Shown here in pieces: positions 28,041 to 38,275 of a DNA stretch of 64,000 nt. Source of the stretch: Rhodanobacter glycinis. GTDB lineage: Bacteria; Pseudomonadota; Gammaproteobacteria; Xanthomonadales; Rhodanobacteraceae. A model generated the notes under the pieces. That model saw nothing but the letters and a program-made list of their open reading frames with translations. It had not been told where the DNA came from and searched no databases. Where the stretch lies: NCBI RefSeq assembly GCF_900114325.1, contig NZ_FOSR01000002.1:186001-250000 (forward strand), given 5' to 3'. Position numbers and translations under genes: made by a program. The stretch's first letter is position 1; the number at the start of each line of letters is the position of its first letter.

Positions 28041-28311
28041 GAAACACACCACGCGTGTGGAGAAGACACCTTCGCCGCTCAGCATCCTGGCGCCAACCCG
28101 GGAACACCCCCACGCGTGTGGGGAAGACTGCCGGCGGCCGGCACGTAACTGCCGAAGCTGAGAAACACCCCCACGCGTGTGGGGAAGACGGCTTAGCCCT
28201 TGCCCAGCCTCAACGGACAATGGAAACACCCCCACGCGTGTGGGGAAGACGTCATGCTGAACACCATCACCCAGCGCGCCGTGGAAACACCCCCACGCGT
28301 GTGGGGAAGAC
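28041..28311 (-). CRISPR. short CRISPR array, 5 repeats / 4 spacers, type I-E-like
   Basis: Repeats of 28 nt at 28284-28311, 28223-28250, 28162-28189 (identical), 28101-28128 (one change) and a degenerate 27-nt one at 28041-28067. The four spacers are all 33 nt, giving a 61-nt period as in type I-E (29+32 if one more base is assigned to the repeat). Read on the minus strand the repeat begins GTCTTCCCCACACGCG and ends TGGGGGTGTTTC, so array and cas3 have the same direction and the degenerate repeat is the old trailer end. There is no leader: the first repeat touches cas3 coding sequence. Confidence 0.95.
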
Positions 28312-28315
28312 GGGC

Positions 28316-29182
28316 TGAGGCCTGGCCTTCTTCCAGCAGGCGATAGGCCACGTACAATGCGGCCTCGGTCTTGCCCAAGCCCATCGGCGCTTCCAGTGGG
28401 TAGACGCCTGGCTTTACGGCAGCGTCGATCAACTGGCGCTGCGCGTGCCGCGCAGGAAAACCGAAGATCTCTTCGAAGCTCAAGCTTGACCGGTAAGCCG
28501 GCGGCGCAAAGCCGGCTTCGTCGAGTGCGCGCGCAATGTTCGGCTGCCACGGCGCGTCCGGGTCTTCGAAATGCCTGCCGGAACCGATCCAGTCGGAAAC
28601 CGAGGTGAGGCCGGCGATCAGCCGCGCCTGCGCGACCGAGGCCAGTTGCGGCCAGTCCGTGGCCAAGCGTGCCTTGAGCTCGGCCACCAAGGCCACCCGC
28701 TGTGCCTGCCACGTGCTGCCTCCAAACTGTTCCGCATCGGCTCGTCGCCCTGCCACTGGCGGCGAAAATCCGTGATGCTGGCCGGCAATTTCCGGCAACC
28801 AACGCGGCACACCCATCGCCTCCAGAGCGACTTGGCTGACGCCGGCGTGCCCGCCCCATTGGCGCTCGATTTCGGGCGAAAAGCCTGGAACCTGTGGCAG
28901 CTGACAGGCCTTCATCAACTTGTTGAAGAACGTGGGGCTGACCTTGCCTGTGTCATGACTGGCCGCGGCCAGCAGACTGCCTGCAGGAAACAGCGCTTCC
29001 CCAAGACGTGGTGGATACCGTGAGATCAACGCCCGCGCCACCTCGCCCACGATCTGGCAATGCTCGAAGACCGTACGACCGGGCACCACGGCGCCGTCCG
29101 GCCGGTTGTAGGTCTTGGCAGGACACAGCTGATACTCCTTTGCCGCGATATCCATCGCAGCCACCGAACGCCTGATCGGCAT
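28316..29182 (-). pseudogene. cas3: truncated CRISPR-associated nuclease-helicase Cas3 (N-terminal third)
   Basis: About 289 codons remain. The HD nuclease domain is complete in its motifs: H41 (EHCQIVGEVA), H76-D77 (AASHDTGKVSP), H112 (GGHAGVS), H136-H137 (GQHHGF), and SVSDWIGS. The SF2 helicase domain begins with Walker A APMGLGKTEAAL (about 265-276) and then stops: after LLEEGQAS the frame runs directly into a CRISPR repeat and terminates at 28193. Full-length Cas3 would have about 600 more residues. All cascade genes, cas1, cas2 and the leader are missing. Ribosome site GGGGAAGGA before the ATG at 29182 is intact, so an HD fragment could still be made. Confidence 0.9.
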
Positions 29183-29220
29183 GTTCCTTCCCCTATTCCT
29201 GTCCTTGGAGTTCTACCAGC

Positions 29221-29247
29221 TTTCAGTCTCACAACGCGAGACTGAAA
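29221..29247. repeat. perfect inverted repeat between cas3 and the intron 3' end
   Basis: TTTCAGTCTC and GAGACTGAAA (10 bp each) around a 7-nt loop. It forms the 3' exon edge of the group II intron and lies 40 bp upstream of the cas3 start, where it could have been a promoter-proximal operator or an old terminator. Confidence 0.5.
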
Positions 29248-29874
29248 TCGGGGAGGGAGCCGGAATCATCCGGCCCCCTCCCACACCACCGTACGTGCGG
29301 TTCCGCATACGGCGGTTCCTGTCTGCCATGTAGTTCATGCGAACTTCGAGGCATTGAGCTTGTTTCGTTCGTCGTGTCGCCTGTCGTCCTATGAACACCT
29401 GGATCACCTTCCGGACTACTGGCCCTTCCAGTACTGATCGCAGGCTCCCGACTTGCGTCGGAACGTCTGCCCAAGACGCGCAGAGATCACGCGTGACTTG
29501 CCACTCGTGACAGGTTCGGCCCTTCGGTCATAACGCACCTACTATGGCCTCTGCTGACTTCTCGCTCCACCTTGCGGCGTCGCCCTTTCAGGCATGAGGC
29601 GAGATCTCCCCGGGTATGACGCACCTGCCTTCCCGCTTATGCCTGTCGGATATACGCCACGTCGTCTGTGCAAGTACCGGGCTTTGACCTTTTTGGCTGC
29701 CTCACCCCAACGTGTCGCCTCGTATCCGCTTCCTGTTCGTCAGGCCAGCGTTTTGCTTCCAGCTTCCTCCAGACGCCCGGTCACCCGAGACGCCCTTGCC
29801 TTCCGCTAATCCTTCCCCTTGCTGGGTGGATAGAGGACTTTCACCTCCGAGCAGGTGCGCCCTGCCGGGCGCAC
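29247..29874 (-). mobile_element. group IIC intron without reverse transcriptase ORF
   Basis: About 628 nt. The 5' end on the minus strand is GTGCGCCCGGCAGGGCGCAC followed by GGAGGTGAAAGTCCTCTA. Internal conserved parts include CCCGGGGAGATCT and GAAGTCAGCAGAGGCCATAGTA. Domain V reads GAACCGCCGTATGCGG-AACCGCACGTACGGTGGT, then a domain VI hairpin (GGGAGGGGGCCGG/CCGGCTCCCTCCC) and the end CCCCGAT. These match the well-studied IIC intron of Oceanobacillus closely. The insertion lies 1 nt behind the T7 run of the upstream terminator, the hallmark target of IIC introns. Domain IV has no maturase gene; only a short unconvincing reading frame remains. Confidence 0.9.
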
Positions 29875-29875
29875 C

Positions 29876-29904
29876 AAAAAAAGGCCGGGGCTTTCGCCCC
29901 GGCC
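29876..29904 (-). terminator. intrinsic terminator of the S9 peptidase gene
   Basis: GGCCGGGGC-GAAA-GCCCCGGCC followed by T7 on the minus strand, 26 nt behind the stop codon. It is also the 5' exon of the group IIC intron. Confidence 0.92.
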
Positions 29905-29930
29905 TCGTTCAATCACTTACCTGCGCGTAC

Positions 29931-32273
29931 TCAATACCACGGCCACGCTTTGAGCTTGTACTCCTTCGGCGGCGTGTTGCCGGCGAGGTAGTGCACGAAG
30001 TAGTCCCAGCGACGGCGGGTGGCGTATGGCGTGGCGGCGGCGTAGCCGTGGTGGACGTTCGGGATGATGAGCATGTCGAAGTCCTTGTTGGCCTTGATCA
30101 GCGCGCTGGCCACCAGGTAGGTCTCGCCGATCGGCACGTTGTCGTCGATGGTGCCGTGGACCAGCATCAGGCGACCCTTGAGGTTCTTCGCCATGTCCTG
30201 GTTGGCCTGGTTGTCGTAGTTGGTGGTGCCGTCCTTGTTCGTCACCAGCAGGCCCTGGTACTTCTCGCCCCAGTCGTTCTCGTAGTTGCGGTTGTCGTGG
30301 TTGCCGCTTTCCGCCCATCCGACCTTGAAGAAGTCGGGGTAGCGGAACATGGCGTCGACGGTGGTGTTGCCGCCACCGGAATGACCCCAGATGCCGACAC
30401 GGTTGATGTCGATCCACGCGTAACGCTTGGCCAGTTCCTGGATGCCCTTGACCTGGTCGGGCAGTGTGTTGTCACCCATGTCGCCATACCAGGTGTGGTG
30501 GAAGCTGGTGCTGCGCCACGGCGTGCCCATGCCGTCGAGCGCGACCACGACGAAGCCGAGTTCGGCCAGCGCCTGGTTGTCACCACGCGACGGATTGAAG
30601 CTGCGGCCGCGCACCGAGCCGGTCTGCGGGCCCGGATAGACATAATCGATAACCGGGTACTTCTTGGCCGGATCGAAATTGGATGGCTTGAACATGATGC
30701 CGTACAGCGTGGTCTTGCCGTCGCGCGCCTTCACCGTGAACGGGATCGGCGGCACCCAGCCGGCGGCTTTCAGGCGGCTGATGTCGGCCTTGGCGATGGT
30801 GGCGATGACGTGGCCATCGGCGGACGAGCGCAGCACGGTCACCGGCGGCGTGGTCGGCGTGGAGTAGCTGTCGACGAAGGTCTTGCCGTCGGGCGACATG
30901 CTGATGGTGTGGTCGGCGTTTTCCGGGGTGAGCAGCACCGGCTTGCCGCCGTCGATACTCACCTTCCAGAACTGCTTGTAGTAGGGGTTCACACCCGGCA
31001 CCTTGCCCACGCCGACGAACCACAGTTCGCGCGTCTTGCGATCCAGATGCAGCACTTCGGCGACATTGCCGTCGCCACCGGTGATGGCGTGCTCCATCTT
31101 GCCGGTCTTCAGGTTGTACAGGTACAGGTTGTTCCAGTTGTTGCGTTCGGACGGCCAAATGGCTTCATGGGTCTTGGGCAGGTACTGCCAGTTGACCTCG
31201 CCGTGGCCGCTTTCGTAGTAGTCCTTGACGCTTTCCTCGAACGCGGTGCGCACGGCGCCGGTGTCGGCGTTGGCCACGCGGTACCACTCGTGCTTGCGAT
31301 CACGCGAGCTGTTGACCATGGCCAGCGTGCGGCTGTCCGGCGCCCACTTCAGGTCGCTCCAGTGGCCATCGCTGTTGCAGCTGATGTCGTCGCACAGGCT
31401 GGACAGGCGCTGTTGCGGCGGCAACTGCAGGCGCACGGTCTTGTGGGTGGCGACGTCGATCACCACCGGCTCGATCATGAACACCTTCTTGTCGCCCGGC
31501 AGCGGATATTTCCAGGCGTCGAGCACCGGATGACCGACCTGGGTCTTGACGGTGTACATCTCGCCGACGCCACGCTGGTCCTGCTGATAGGTGGCAATCT
31601 TCTTCGAGTCCGGCGACCAGTTCACCACCGCGCGGTTGGTGTGGATCCAGCCGGCGTTGTCGGTGGCGTAGCCGAAGTCCTTCACGCCGTTGGTGGTGAG
31701 CTGGGTTTCCTTGCCGGTGGCGACGTCGCGCACCCACAGGTTCCAGTCGCGGACGAAGGCTTCCTTGGTCTTGTCGGGCGAGAGGATGCCCGGCTCGTTG
31801 CCGGTCTTCGCGGCGGCCTTGGCGGTGCATTCACCGGCGCCCTTGAGGTCGCACTGGTAGTGCTTGCCCATCAGGTCGATGTCGTAGTGGCCGTCCGGCT
31901 TCACGCTGAAATCGAAGCCGTATGCGGGCACCTTGTTCGCCGGCACCGGCTTGCCGGTGACCTTGCTCAACGCGGCGGCCAGTTTGGCCTGGTCGAACGC
32001 CGGTGCGGCCTTGCCGGTGGCGGTGTCCATCTCCATCACGCGGTCGCCGCTGGCGTCGTGGTCGCGGTACCAGAAATGGGTGTTGTCCAGCCATTTCACC
32101 CGCTGCACGTCGTGGTCGACCAACGGCATGGTGTTGTAGGACATGAAGCGCTCTGCCTGCGCGTAATCCTGCGCGGTGAGCACGCGGCCCTGCGCCATGA
32201 CGCCGGAGGCGCACATCAGCAGCCCCACCATCAATGCGCCGGACAGACGCGTCTTGCCGATCTTCGAACTCAT
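29931..32273 (-). CDS. S9 family peptidase, dipeptidyl peptidase IV type
   Basis: 780 aa exported serine peptidase. Signal peptide (SGALMVGLLMCASGVMAQ), an N-terminal eight-bladed beta-propeller of DPP4 type (about residues 100-480, with WSPDSKKIATYQQDQRGVGEMY), and a C-terminal prolyl oligopeptidase domain with nucleophile in GIWGHSGGGNTT, Asp in GTIDDNVPIGET and His in NVHHGYAAATPY. It likely removes X-Pro dipeptides in the periplasm. The ATG at 32273 has GGGGAG 8 nt upstream; a GTG three codons earlier lies too close to that site. Followed by a strong terminator into which the intron inserted. Confidence 0.92.
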   Translation of the reverse strand: MSSKIGKTRLSGALMVGLLMCASGVMAQGRVLTAQDYAQAERFMSYNTMPLVDHDVQRVKWLDNTHFWYRDHDASGDRVMEMDTATGKAAPAFDQAKLAAALSKVTGKPVPANKVPAYGFDFSVKPDGHYDIDLMGKHYQCDLKGAGECTAKAAAKTGNEPGILSPDKTKEAFVRDWNLWVRDVATGKETQLTTNGVKDFGYATDNAGWIHTNRAVVNWSPDSKKIATYQQDQRGVGEMYTVKTQVGHPVLDAWKYPLPGDKKVFMIEPVVIDVATHKTVRLQLPPQQRLSSLCDDISCNSDGHWSDLKWAPDSRTLAMVNSSRDRKHEWYRVANADTGAVRTAFEESVKDYYESGHGEVNWQYLPKTHEAIWPSERNNWNNLYLYNLKTGKMEHAITGGDGNVAEVLHLDRKTRELWFVGVGKVPGVNPYYKQFWKVSIDGGKPVLLTPENADHTISMSPDGKTFVDSYSTPTTPPVTVLRSSADGHVIATIAKADISRLKAAGWVPPIPFTVKARDGKTTLYGIMFKPSNFDPAKKYPVIDYVYPGPQTGSVRGRSFNPSRGDNQALAELGFVVVALDGMGTPWRSTSFHHTWYGDMGDNTLPDQVKGIQELAKRYAWIDINRVGIWGHSGGGNTTVDAMFRYPDFFKVGWAESGNHDNRNYENDWGEKYQGLLVTNKDGTTNYDNQANQDMAKNLKGRLMLVHGTIDDNVPIGETYLVASALIKANKDFDMLIIPNVHHGYAAATPYATRRRWDYFVHYLAGNTPPKEYKLKAWPWY

Positions 32274-32618
32274 TTGCTGCACTCCCCTAGGGATACCGGG
32301 TGGTTTTCGTAACGCGGCCGACTCGCGCGGCTGGCGGGAATCTCGAATTGGCCCTGTTTGCTCGTCATTCCTGCGGCTCTCCAGGAATGTCTGAACAAGC
32401 CGTCATCCCAGCGAAAAGCTGGAATGACGAGCAAAAGCTTGTTCAGACCATCCTTGACAGCCGAAAGGGTGACGAAGGCTTTTCGATGCCCCTGCCGCCA
32501 CACGCGAAGGCTCGATGCTAGCGCGCCGTGACCTTCGGCACCCCTGCCATAGGTTGAGGCAGACCGCTGGCCGCACCCGCTGCGGCACAATAGGCGCCCC
32601 ATTTGCCCGGAATCCCCC
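32274..32618. other. 345-bp intergenic region with a palindromic repeat
   Basis: No gene found. Contains the repeat at 32357-32447; the remainder should hold promoters of the S9 peptidase gene (left) and the thioesterase gene (right), but I see no clear consensus. Confidence 0.4.
32357..32447. repeat. nested palindromic repeat, copy 3 (rearranged)
   Basis: Three inverted pairs in one element: TTTGCTCGTCATTCC / GGAATGACGAGCAAA (outer), GTCTGAACAAGC / GCTTGTTCAGAC, and ATCCCAGC-GAAAA-GCTGGAAT in the middle. The core is that of the repeats beside the GIY-YIG gene. Confidence 0.7.
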
Positions 32619-33011
32619 ATGTCTTCCAGTTCCGAAGTCCGCCTGCTCGAAATGGTTTTCCCCCACCACACCAACCACTTGGGCACGCTGTTCGGCGGCC
32701 AGGCACTGGCGTGGATGGACAAGGCCGCCTTCATCGTCGCCTCGCGTCACGCGCGCCGCACCGTGGTTACCGCGCGTTCGGAAGAGGTGAGCTTTCGCGT
32801 GCCGGTACGCAGCGGACAGCTGGTGGAACTGGTAGCGCACGTCGTCGGCACCGGCCGCAGCTCGATGCAGGTGGAAGTGGAAATGACCGCCGAGGACCCG
32901 CTCAGCGGCGACCGCCGCGTCTGCACCACCGGCCGCTTCGTGATGATTGCGCTGGATTCCAACGGCTCGCCCACGGCGGTGCCGGCGCTGCCCAAGCCGT
33001 CCGCCGACTGA
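32619..33011 (+). CDS. acyl-CoA thioesterase, YciA-like hotdog fold
   Basis: 130 aa cytoplasmic enzyme hydrolysing acyl-CoA to free acid and CoA. Typical hotdog start VRLLEMVFPHHTNHLGTLFGGQALAWMDKAA, with the catalytic Asp region in AWMD and the beta sheet motif VEVEMTAEDPLSGDRRVCTTG. Length is normal for the YciA/acyl-CoA thioester hydrolase group. The GST-like gene follows 75 bp downstream and may be in the same transcript. Substrate range cannot be read from sequence. Confidence 0.9.
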   Translation: MSSSSEVRLLEMVFPHHTNHLGTLFGGQALAWMDKAAFIVASRHARRTVVTARSEEVSFRVPVRSGQLVELVAHVVGTGRSSMQVEVEMTAEDPLSGDRRVCTTGRFVMIALDSNGSPTAVPALPKPSAD

Positions 33012-33086
33012 GGCGCACGGAAGGGCACTTGACGGTCCACCGGCCCGATCCCACGCTGGCGCCTTTCAGCCGGAAGGAATCGTGCG

Positions 33087-33839
33087 ATGGCTCGTCTCAA
33101 GGTGATCGGCAATTACGTTTCGCCCTACGTGCGCAAGGTGCTGGCCTGCCTTGAGCTGAAGCAGCTGGAGTACGAAATCGACCCGATCGCGCCGTTCGTC
33201 GGCAACGACGCGTTCACCCGGCTCAGCCCGCTGCGGCGCGTTCCGGTGCTGATCGATGACGGCGTGGTGATCAACGATTCCTCGGTGATCTGCCAGTATC
33301 TCGAGGACAAGTATCCCTCGCCCACGCTGTACCCGCGCGACATCGCCGACCGCGCCCGTGCCCGCTGGCTGGAGGAATACGCCGACACGCAACTGGCCGA
33401 CGTGCTGATCTGGCGACTGTTCTACCAGCGCGGGGCACGCCGGCACATCTTCCACGAGCCTACCGATGAAGCGGTGGTACAACGCGCACTGGAAACCGAC
33501 ATTCCCGCCACGCTGGACTACCTTGAAACACAGTTGCCCGCGGACGGCTTCCTGTTCGGCTTCGGCGCACTCTCGATCGCCGACATCGCCATCGCCAGCT
33601 ACTTCCGCACCGCCTCGTTCGTGCGCTATCAGATCGACCCCGCGCGCTGGCCGGCCACTGCCGCCTTCGTGGCGCACGTGCTGGCCGAACCGGCACTGGT
33701 CAAGCTGGCCCGCTACGAAGACGCCATCCTGCGCCTGCCACTGGCCGAGCAGCGCGCCGCCCTGCTCGCCGCTGGTGCGCCGCTCAGCAGCGACACGCTG
33801 GATGGCGGCACGCCGCGCCACGGCTTGCCACGCGGCTGA
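33087..33839 (+). CDS. glutathione S-transferase family protein
   Basis: 250 aa. Thioredoxin-like N-terminal domain (residues 1-80: IGNYVSPYVRKVLACLELKQL, cis-Pro in RRVPVLIDD, glutathione-binding INDSSVICQYLEDKYP) and an all-alpha C-terminal domain with the N-capping motif LSIADIAIASYF. Candidate catalytic Ser in NYVSPYVRK. Ribosome site CGGAAGGAATC before ATG 33087. Cytoplasmic; the substrate is unknown. Confidence 0.9.
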   Translation: MARLKVIGNYVSPYVRKVLACLELKQLEYEIDPIAPFVGNDAFTRLSPLRRVPVLIDDGVVINDSSVICQYLEDKYPSPTLYPRDIADRARARWLEEYADTQLADVLIWRLFYQRGARRHIFHEPTDEAVVQRALETDIPATLDYLETQLPADGFLFGFGALSIADIAIASYFRTASFVRYQIDPARWPATAAFVAHVLAEPALVKLARYEDAILRLPLAEQRAALLAAGAPLSSDTLDGGTPRHGLPRG

Positions 33840-33872
33840 ACGTCCGGGCCCCGGCTATCTCACTCTTCAACC

Positions 33873-33961
33873 GACAGGAGCGGCTTCGGCCGCGATGCGC
33901 CTCAAGGTTTTCGACCACCACGTCGAAAAGCATCGCCCGCGAGCGGGCCTGCCAAGGCGGG
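33873..33961. repeat. dispersed inverted-repeat element
   Basis: ACAGGAGCGGCTTCGGCCGCGATGC on the left and GAAAAGCATCGCCCGCGAGCGGGCCTGC on the right. The GGAGCGGCTTCGGCCGCGATG unit is a very common intergenic repeat in Xanthomonadales. Located between convergent genes. Confidence 0.65.
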
Positions 33962-33989
33962 ATGGGCCCGTGGACGGACGGGATTTGAA

Positions 33990-34892
33990 TCAGCGCTGTT
34001 TCGCCATCAGCTCCACCAGCCAGTCCACGAACACGCGCAACCGTGCCGGCATCTGGCGTTGCGACGCATACAGCACGTGTACCGGCAATGCCGGTGGCGG
34101 CGAATCGGGAAACAGCTCCTGCAGGGCGCCGCGCGCCAGCAGGTCAGCCACCCGATAGCGGGGGAACTGCGCGATGCCCAGGCCGGCCTCGCAACAACCG
34201 AGGTAGGCATCCGTGCCGCTGACGCTGACGCGTGCCGGCAGGTGCACTTCACGCCGCCGGCGCCGCACCATGAAGTCCAGCGACGGTTCGGGTCGGCGCG
34301 TAGTCGGCGAGACCCAACTCACGGCTTCGTGCCCTTGCTGCAGATCGGCCAGCGTGTGCGGCAAGCCGCGGCGCCGCACATAACCGGCACTGGCCACGGT
34401 GACTTGCTGGAGCAGCGCAACCCGGCGCCCGACCAGGCCCGAATCGGGCAGCTCGCCCACGCGCAGCACGCAATCCACGCCCTCGCGCAGCAGGTCCACG
34501 AAGCGATCACTGGTGCCGATGTCCAGTTTGATCTGCGGGTAGCGTGCGCAGAATTCCGGCAATCCGGGAATCACCAGGTGGCGTGCCAACGTGCCGGGCA
34601 TGTTGATGCGCAGGCACCCTTTCGGCACCACGGCGGCCTCGCGAAAATCCGCCTCCACCTCGTCCAGGTCGGCCAGCAGGCGCACACAATGGCCGTAATA
34701 GGCGTGGCCATCGCGGGTCACGCTCTGGCAGCGCGTGGTCCGACGCAGCAACTGCGCACCCAACCGTGCCTCCAGTTTCTTGATGGCGTTGGTGACGGTG
34801 GCGCGCGGCAGGTCCAGGTCGTTGGCGGCAGCCGTGAAACTTCCCAGTTCGACGATCCGCGCGTACAGCCGCATGGTTTCCAGGCGGTCCAT
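33990..34892 (-). CDS. LysR-family transcriptional regulator
   Basis: 300 aa. N-terminal winged HTH (MDRLETMRLYARIVELGSFTAAANDLDLPRATVTNAIKKLE), then a periplasmic-binding-protein-like effector domain (about 90-295; GCLRINMPGTLARHLVIPGL). Divergent from the aldo/keto reductase gene at 35010, with a 117-bp AT-rich region between them, the standard layout of a LysR regulator and its target. Probable inducer unknown. Confidence 0.9.
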   Translation of the reverse strand: MDRLETMRLYARIVELGSFTAAANDLDLPRATVTNAIKKLEARLGAQLLRRTTRCQSVTRDGHAYYGHCVRLLADLDEVEADFREAAVVPKGCLRINMPGTLARHLVIPGLPEFCARYPQIKLDIGTSDRFVDLLREGVDCVLRVGELPDSGLVGRRVALLQQVTVASAGYVRRRGLPHTLADLQQGHEAVSWVSPTTRRPEPSLDFMVRRRRREVHLPARVSVSGTDAYLGCCEAGLGIAQFPRYRVADLLARGALQELFPDSPPPALPVHVLYASQRQMPARLRVFVDWLVELMAKQR

Positions 34893-34917
34893 GGATTGTT
34901 TATCTCAATGAAATAGT

Positions 34918-34933
34918 CTTGGTAATTATTAAG
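34918..34933. promoter_or_regulatory. possible LysR-type binding site
   Basis: Imperfect 16-bp palindrome CTTGGTAATTATTAAG in an AT-rich patch (34893-34945) that stands out from the GC-rich surroundings, midway between the divergent lysR-type and aldo/keto reductase genes. Confidence 0.45.
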
Positions 34934-35009
34934 TATTTATTCGCCAACGGCCACCGCGCATCATGGCGCCACTTTCACCCATTACCTTCCAACACCGGAG
35001 CACACCCGC

Positions 35010-36002
<993 letters not shown>

Positions 36003-36021
36003 AGCGATTCTCGCATGAATC

Positions 36022-36158
36022 CCTCTCCCTCCGGCGCCCCTGAGGCAGTCCCCTTGCGGGTGAGAGGGTGCCGGCAGGCGGGAGAGGATTCGGGCGGAAC
36101 AAGGCGTGACGGCGATACCGAACCCTCACCCCAACCCCTCTCCCGACGGGAGAGGGGC
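36022..36158. repeat. dispersed CTCTCCC repeat pair
   Basis: CCCTCACCCCAACCCCTCTCCCGACGGGAGAGGGG (about 36123-36157) with a divergent partner at 36024-36090 (CCCTCTCCCTCCGGCGCCCC...GGTGAGAGGG). Same type as 11917-12018. Between convergent genes. Confidence 0.6.
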
Positions 36159-36166
36159 TTCGAACA

Positions 36167-38143
36167 TCAATGCATCGCGAAGCTGTTGTTGCTGCGATCC
36201 GCGTCCGGCAGCTTGTGGTCCGGGTCCAGCGTCAGCTGCTTGATCGCCTTGGTGGTGTCCAGGGTGATCTTCGGCGTGCCGTTGAAGCGCCAGGCTTCCA
36301 CCGGCACGCGCATGTCCTGGTGCGTGCCGTCGGTGAAGTCGATGCGCAGCGTGGCCGGCATCACCAGTTTCTGCTTGCTGACCAGGCTCACCGTGACGCC
36401 CTTGCCCGGATCGTTGTCCACGTAGCTGGCGCCGGTCACGCCCATGTCCAGCTGCCAGTTGTGCAGGTACCAGCCGCGCCACCACCACGACAGGTCCTCA
36501 CCGGTCGCGCTGTCCATGAAGCGGAAGAAATCGGATGGCGTGGGATGGTGGTACGCCCAGGTGGCGATGTAGCGGCGGAACGCGGGATCGAAACGGGCCG
36601 GCCCCAGGATCTGTTCACGCAGCAGGATCAGGCCCAGCGCGCCCTTGAAGTAAGTCACCGGATGGCGGTACTTCTCGCTGATCGAATCGGCATGCGCCAT
36701 CAGCGTCGGCGCATTCGGGTCGGCCAGGATCGGCAGGATCTCGTCCACCGGATTGCCGCCGCCGGGCGCGTATTCGCCGTCGCGCTTGGGACCGTATTCG
36801 CCGTGGTTGAAGGCGTCGGACGCGTAGACGTCGATGAAGGTGTTGAAGCCTTCGTCCATGAACGCGTGGCGGCGTTCGTTGGAGCCCACGATCATCGGGA
36901 ACCAGGTGTGGCCGATCTCGTGCGCGGTGATCCAGAACAGCGGCTTGCCGCCTTCATCGAAGCCGTCGAACACGATGCCGGGGTATTCCATGCCGGCGCC
37001 GTGGCCACCCAGATTGATCGCGTTGGGCCACGGGTAGGGAAACCACTTGGCCGAGAAGTGCTCGATCACGCCCTTGACGTATTCGGTGGAGCGATTCCAC
37101 TTGTCCGCGCCCACGCCTTCCACCGGGTAGATCGACATCGCCATGGCGTGCTTGCCGTCGGGCAGGTTGATGCGCGCGGCATCCCACACGAAGGCGGGCG
37201 AGGCGGCGAAGGCCACGTCGCGGGTGTGTTCCATGCGGAAGCGCCAGGTCAGCGTGCCGCTATGGGTGGGCCGGCTGGCTGGGTCGTTCACCTCGGATGG
37301 CTTGCGGATGTAGACGGTCTTGTCGCTCTTGGCCGCCGCAGCCAGGCGCTGGCGCTCGGTGGCGGTGAGCACTTGGTCGGGGTTCATCAGCTGGCCGGAG
37401 CCTTCCACGATCCAGTTCCACGGCACGGTCACGGCGTAGTCGATGGTGCCGTATTCCAGGTAGAACTCCTGGCCCAGGTAGGGCAGCGTGTCCCAGCCGT
37501 GCACGTCGTCGTACACCGCCATGCGCGGGAACCACTGCGCGATCTCGTAGATGTCGCCGTTCTTGCTTGGCGTGACCGCGGTACGGCCGCCCCACACGCC
37601 GGGCACGGTGTAGTGGTAGCGGATGTGCAGCTTGAGCTGGCCATCCTTCGCCTTCAATGCCGTGGGCAGGTCCACCCGCATGCGCGTGTCGGTGACCAGG
37701 TAATGCACCGGCTTGCCGTTGATCTCCACCGCGTCGAGCTGGTAGCCGTCGGTGGTCTGGCCGGGCTTGTGCGGCCACGGCGAAGTGACCGAGCCACGCG
37801 AATCGGGCTTGTAGATGTTCTGGTCCAGCTGCACCCACAGTTCGTCGAGCGCATCGGGGCTGTGATTGGTGTAGGTGATCGTTTCCTCGCCACTCAAGGT
37901 GTGCGTGGCCGGATCGATGCGCGCCTGGATGTTGTAGTCGGCGCGGTTTTGCCAGAACTCGGGGCCGGGCCGGCCGGCACTGTCGCGGAACGCGTTGGCC
38001 GGGTGCGGCAGGGTCAACGGTGCAAACAGGGCTTTAGCGTTGAAGCCGGCATCCGTGCCGTTGGCAAAGGCCGGCGCACACAGCGCAGCAGCCACAGCGA
38101 ACAGGGCAACCGCCGCAGGGCGGGCCAGGACCGGTTTCTTCAT
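36167..38143 (-). CDS. M1 family metallopeptidase (aminopeptidase N-like)
   Basis: 658 aa exported zinc peptidase. Signal peptide ([22 protein letters not shown]), N-terminal beta saddle, then the thermolysin-like domain with HEIGH and the third ligand Glu 18 residues later (HEIGH...MDEGFNTF). The exopeptidase GAMEN box appears as the variant [10 protein letters not shown]. Helical C-terminal domain is short compared with PepN, as usual for the 600-700 aa periplasmic group. Likely cuts N-terminal residues from peptides in the periplasm. Confidence 0.9.
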   Translation of the reverse strand: MKKPVLARPAAVALFAVAAALCAPAFANGTDAGFNAKALFAPLTLPHPANAFRDSAGRPGPEFWQNRADYNIQARIDPATHTLSGEETITYTNHSPDALDELWVQLDQNIYKPDSRGSVTSPWPHKPGQTTDGYQLDAVEINGKPVHYLVTDTRMRVDLPTALKAKDGQLKLHIRYHYTVPGVWGGRTAVTPSKNGDIYEIAQWFPRMAVYDDVHGWDTLPYLGQEFYLEYGTIDYAVTVPWNWIVEGSGQLMNPDQVLTATERQRLAAAAKSDKTVYIRKPSEVNDPASRPTHSGTLTWRFRMEHTRDVAFAASPAFVWDAARINLPDGKHAMAMSIYPVEGVGADKWNRSTEYVKGVIEHFSAKWFPYPWPNAINLGGHGAGMEYPGIVFDGFDEGGKPLFWITAHEIGHTWFPMIVGSNERRHAFMDEGFNTFIDVYASDAFNHGEYGPKRDGEYAPGGGNPVDEILPILADPNAPTLMAHADSISEKYRHPVTYFKGALGLILLREQILGPARFDPAFRRYIATWAYHHPTPSDFFRFMDSATGEDLSWWWRGWYLHNWQLDMGVTGASYVDNDPGKGVTVSLVSKQKLVMPATLRIDFTDGTHQDMRVPVEAWRFNGTPKITLDTTKAIKQLTLDPDHKLPDADRSNNSFAMH

Positions 38144-38275
38144 GCGGGTTCCTCAGGGACAACGGGGATCGGGACAGCCCACTATAGAAAGCTTGCCGCG
38201 CGCATGGATAGGCCAGAAGTACTGGGTGTCAGGGCAAGCGAGGCACTGCGGGGCCGGCCCGGTAGAATGTGCCCC

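Noticed and set aside
28041..28311. type I-C or I-F assignment of the array
   Set aside because: 28-nt repeat with 33-nt spacers (61-nt period) and a cas3 with fused HD-helicase in the same direction fit I-E better; I-C repeats are longer and I-F has a 60-nt period with a Cas2-Cas3 fusion. Without cascade genes this stays a probability.
27969..28859. 296-aa minus-strand open frame running through the CRISPR array
   Set aside because: It is the cas3 remnant read in another frame plus translated CRISPR repeats, not a gene.
29213..29407. 64-aa frame in the group II intron as a maturase remnant
   Set aside because: No reverse transcriptase or maturase motif; it covers domains V and VI, which must stay as RNA structure.
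29712..32312. 866-aa plus-strand open frame
   Set aside because: Antisense to the S9 peptidase and crosses the intron and a terminator; no protein-like segments.
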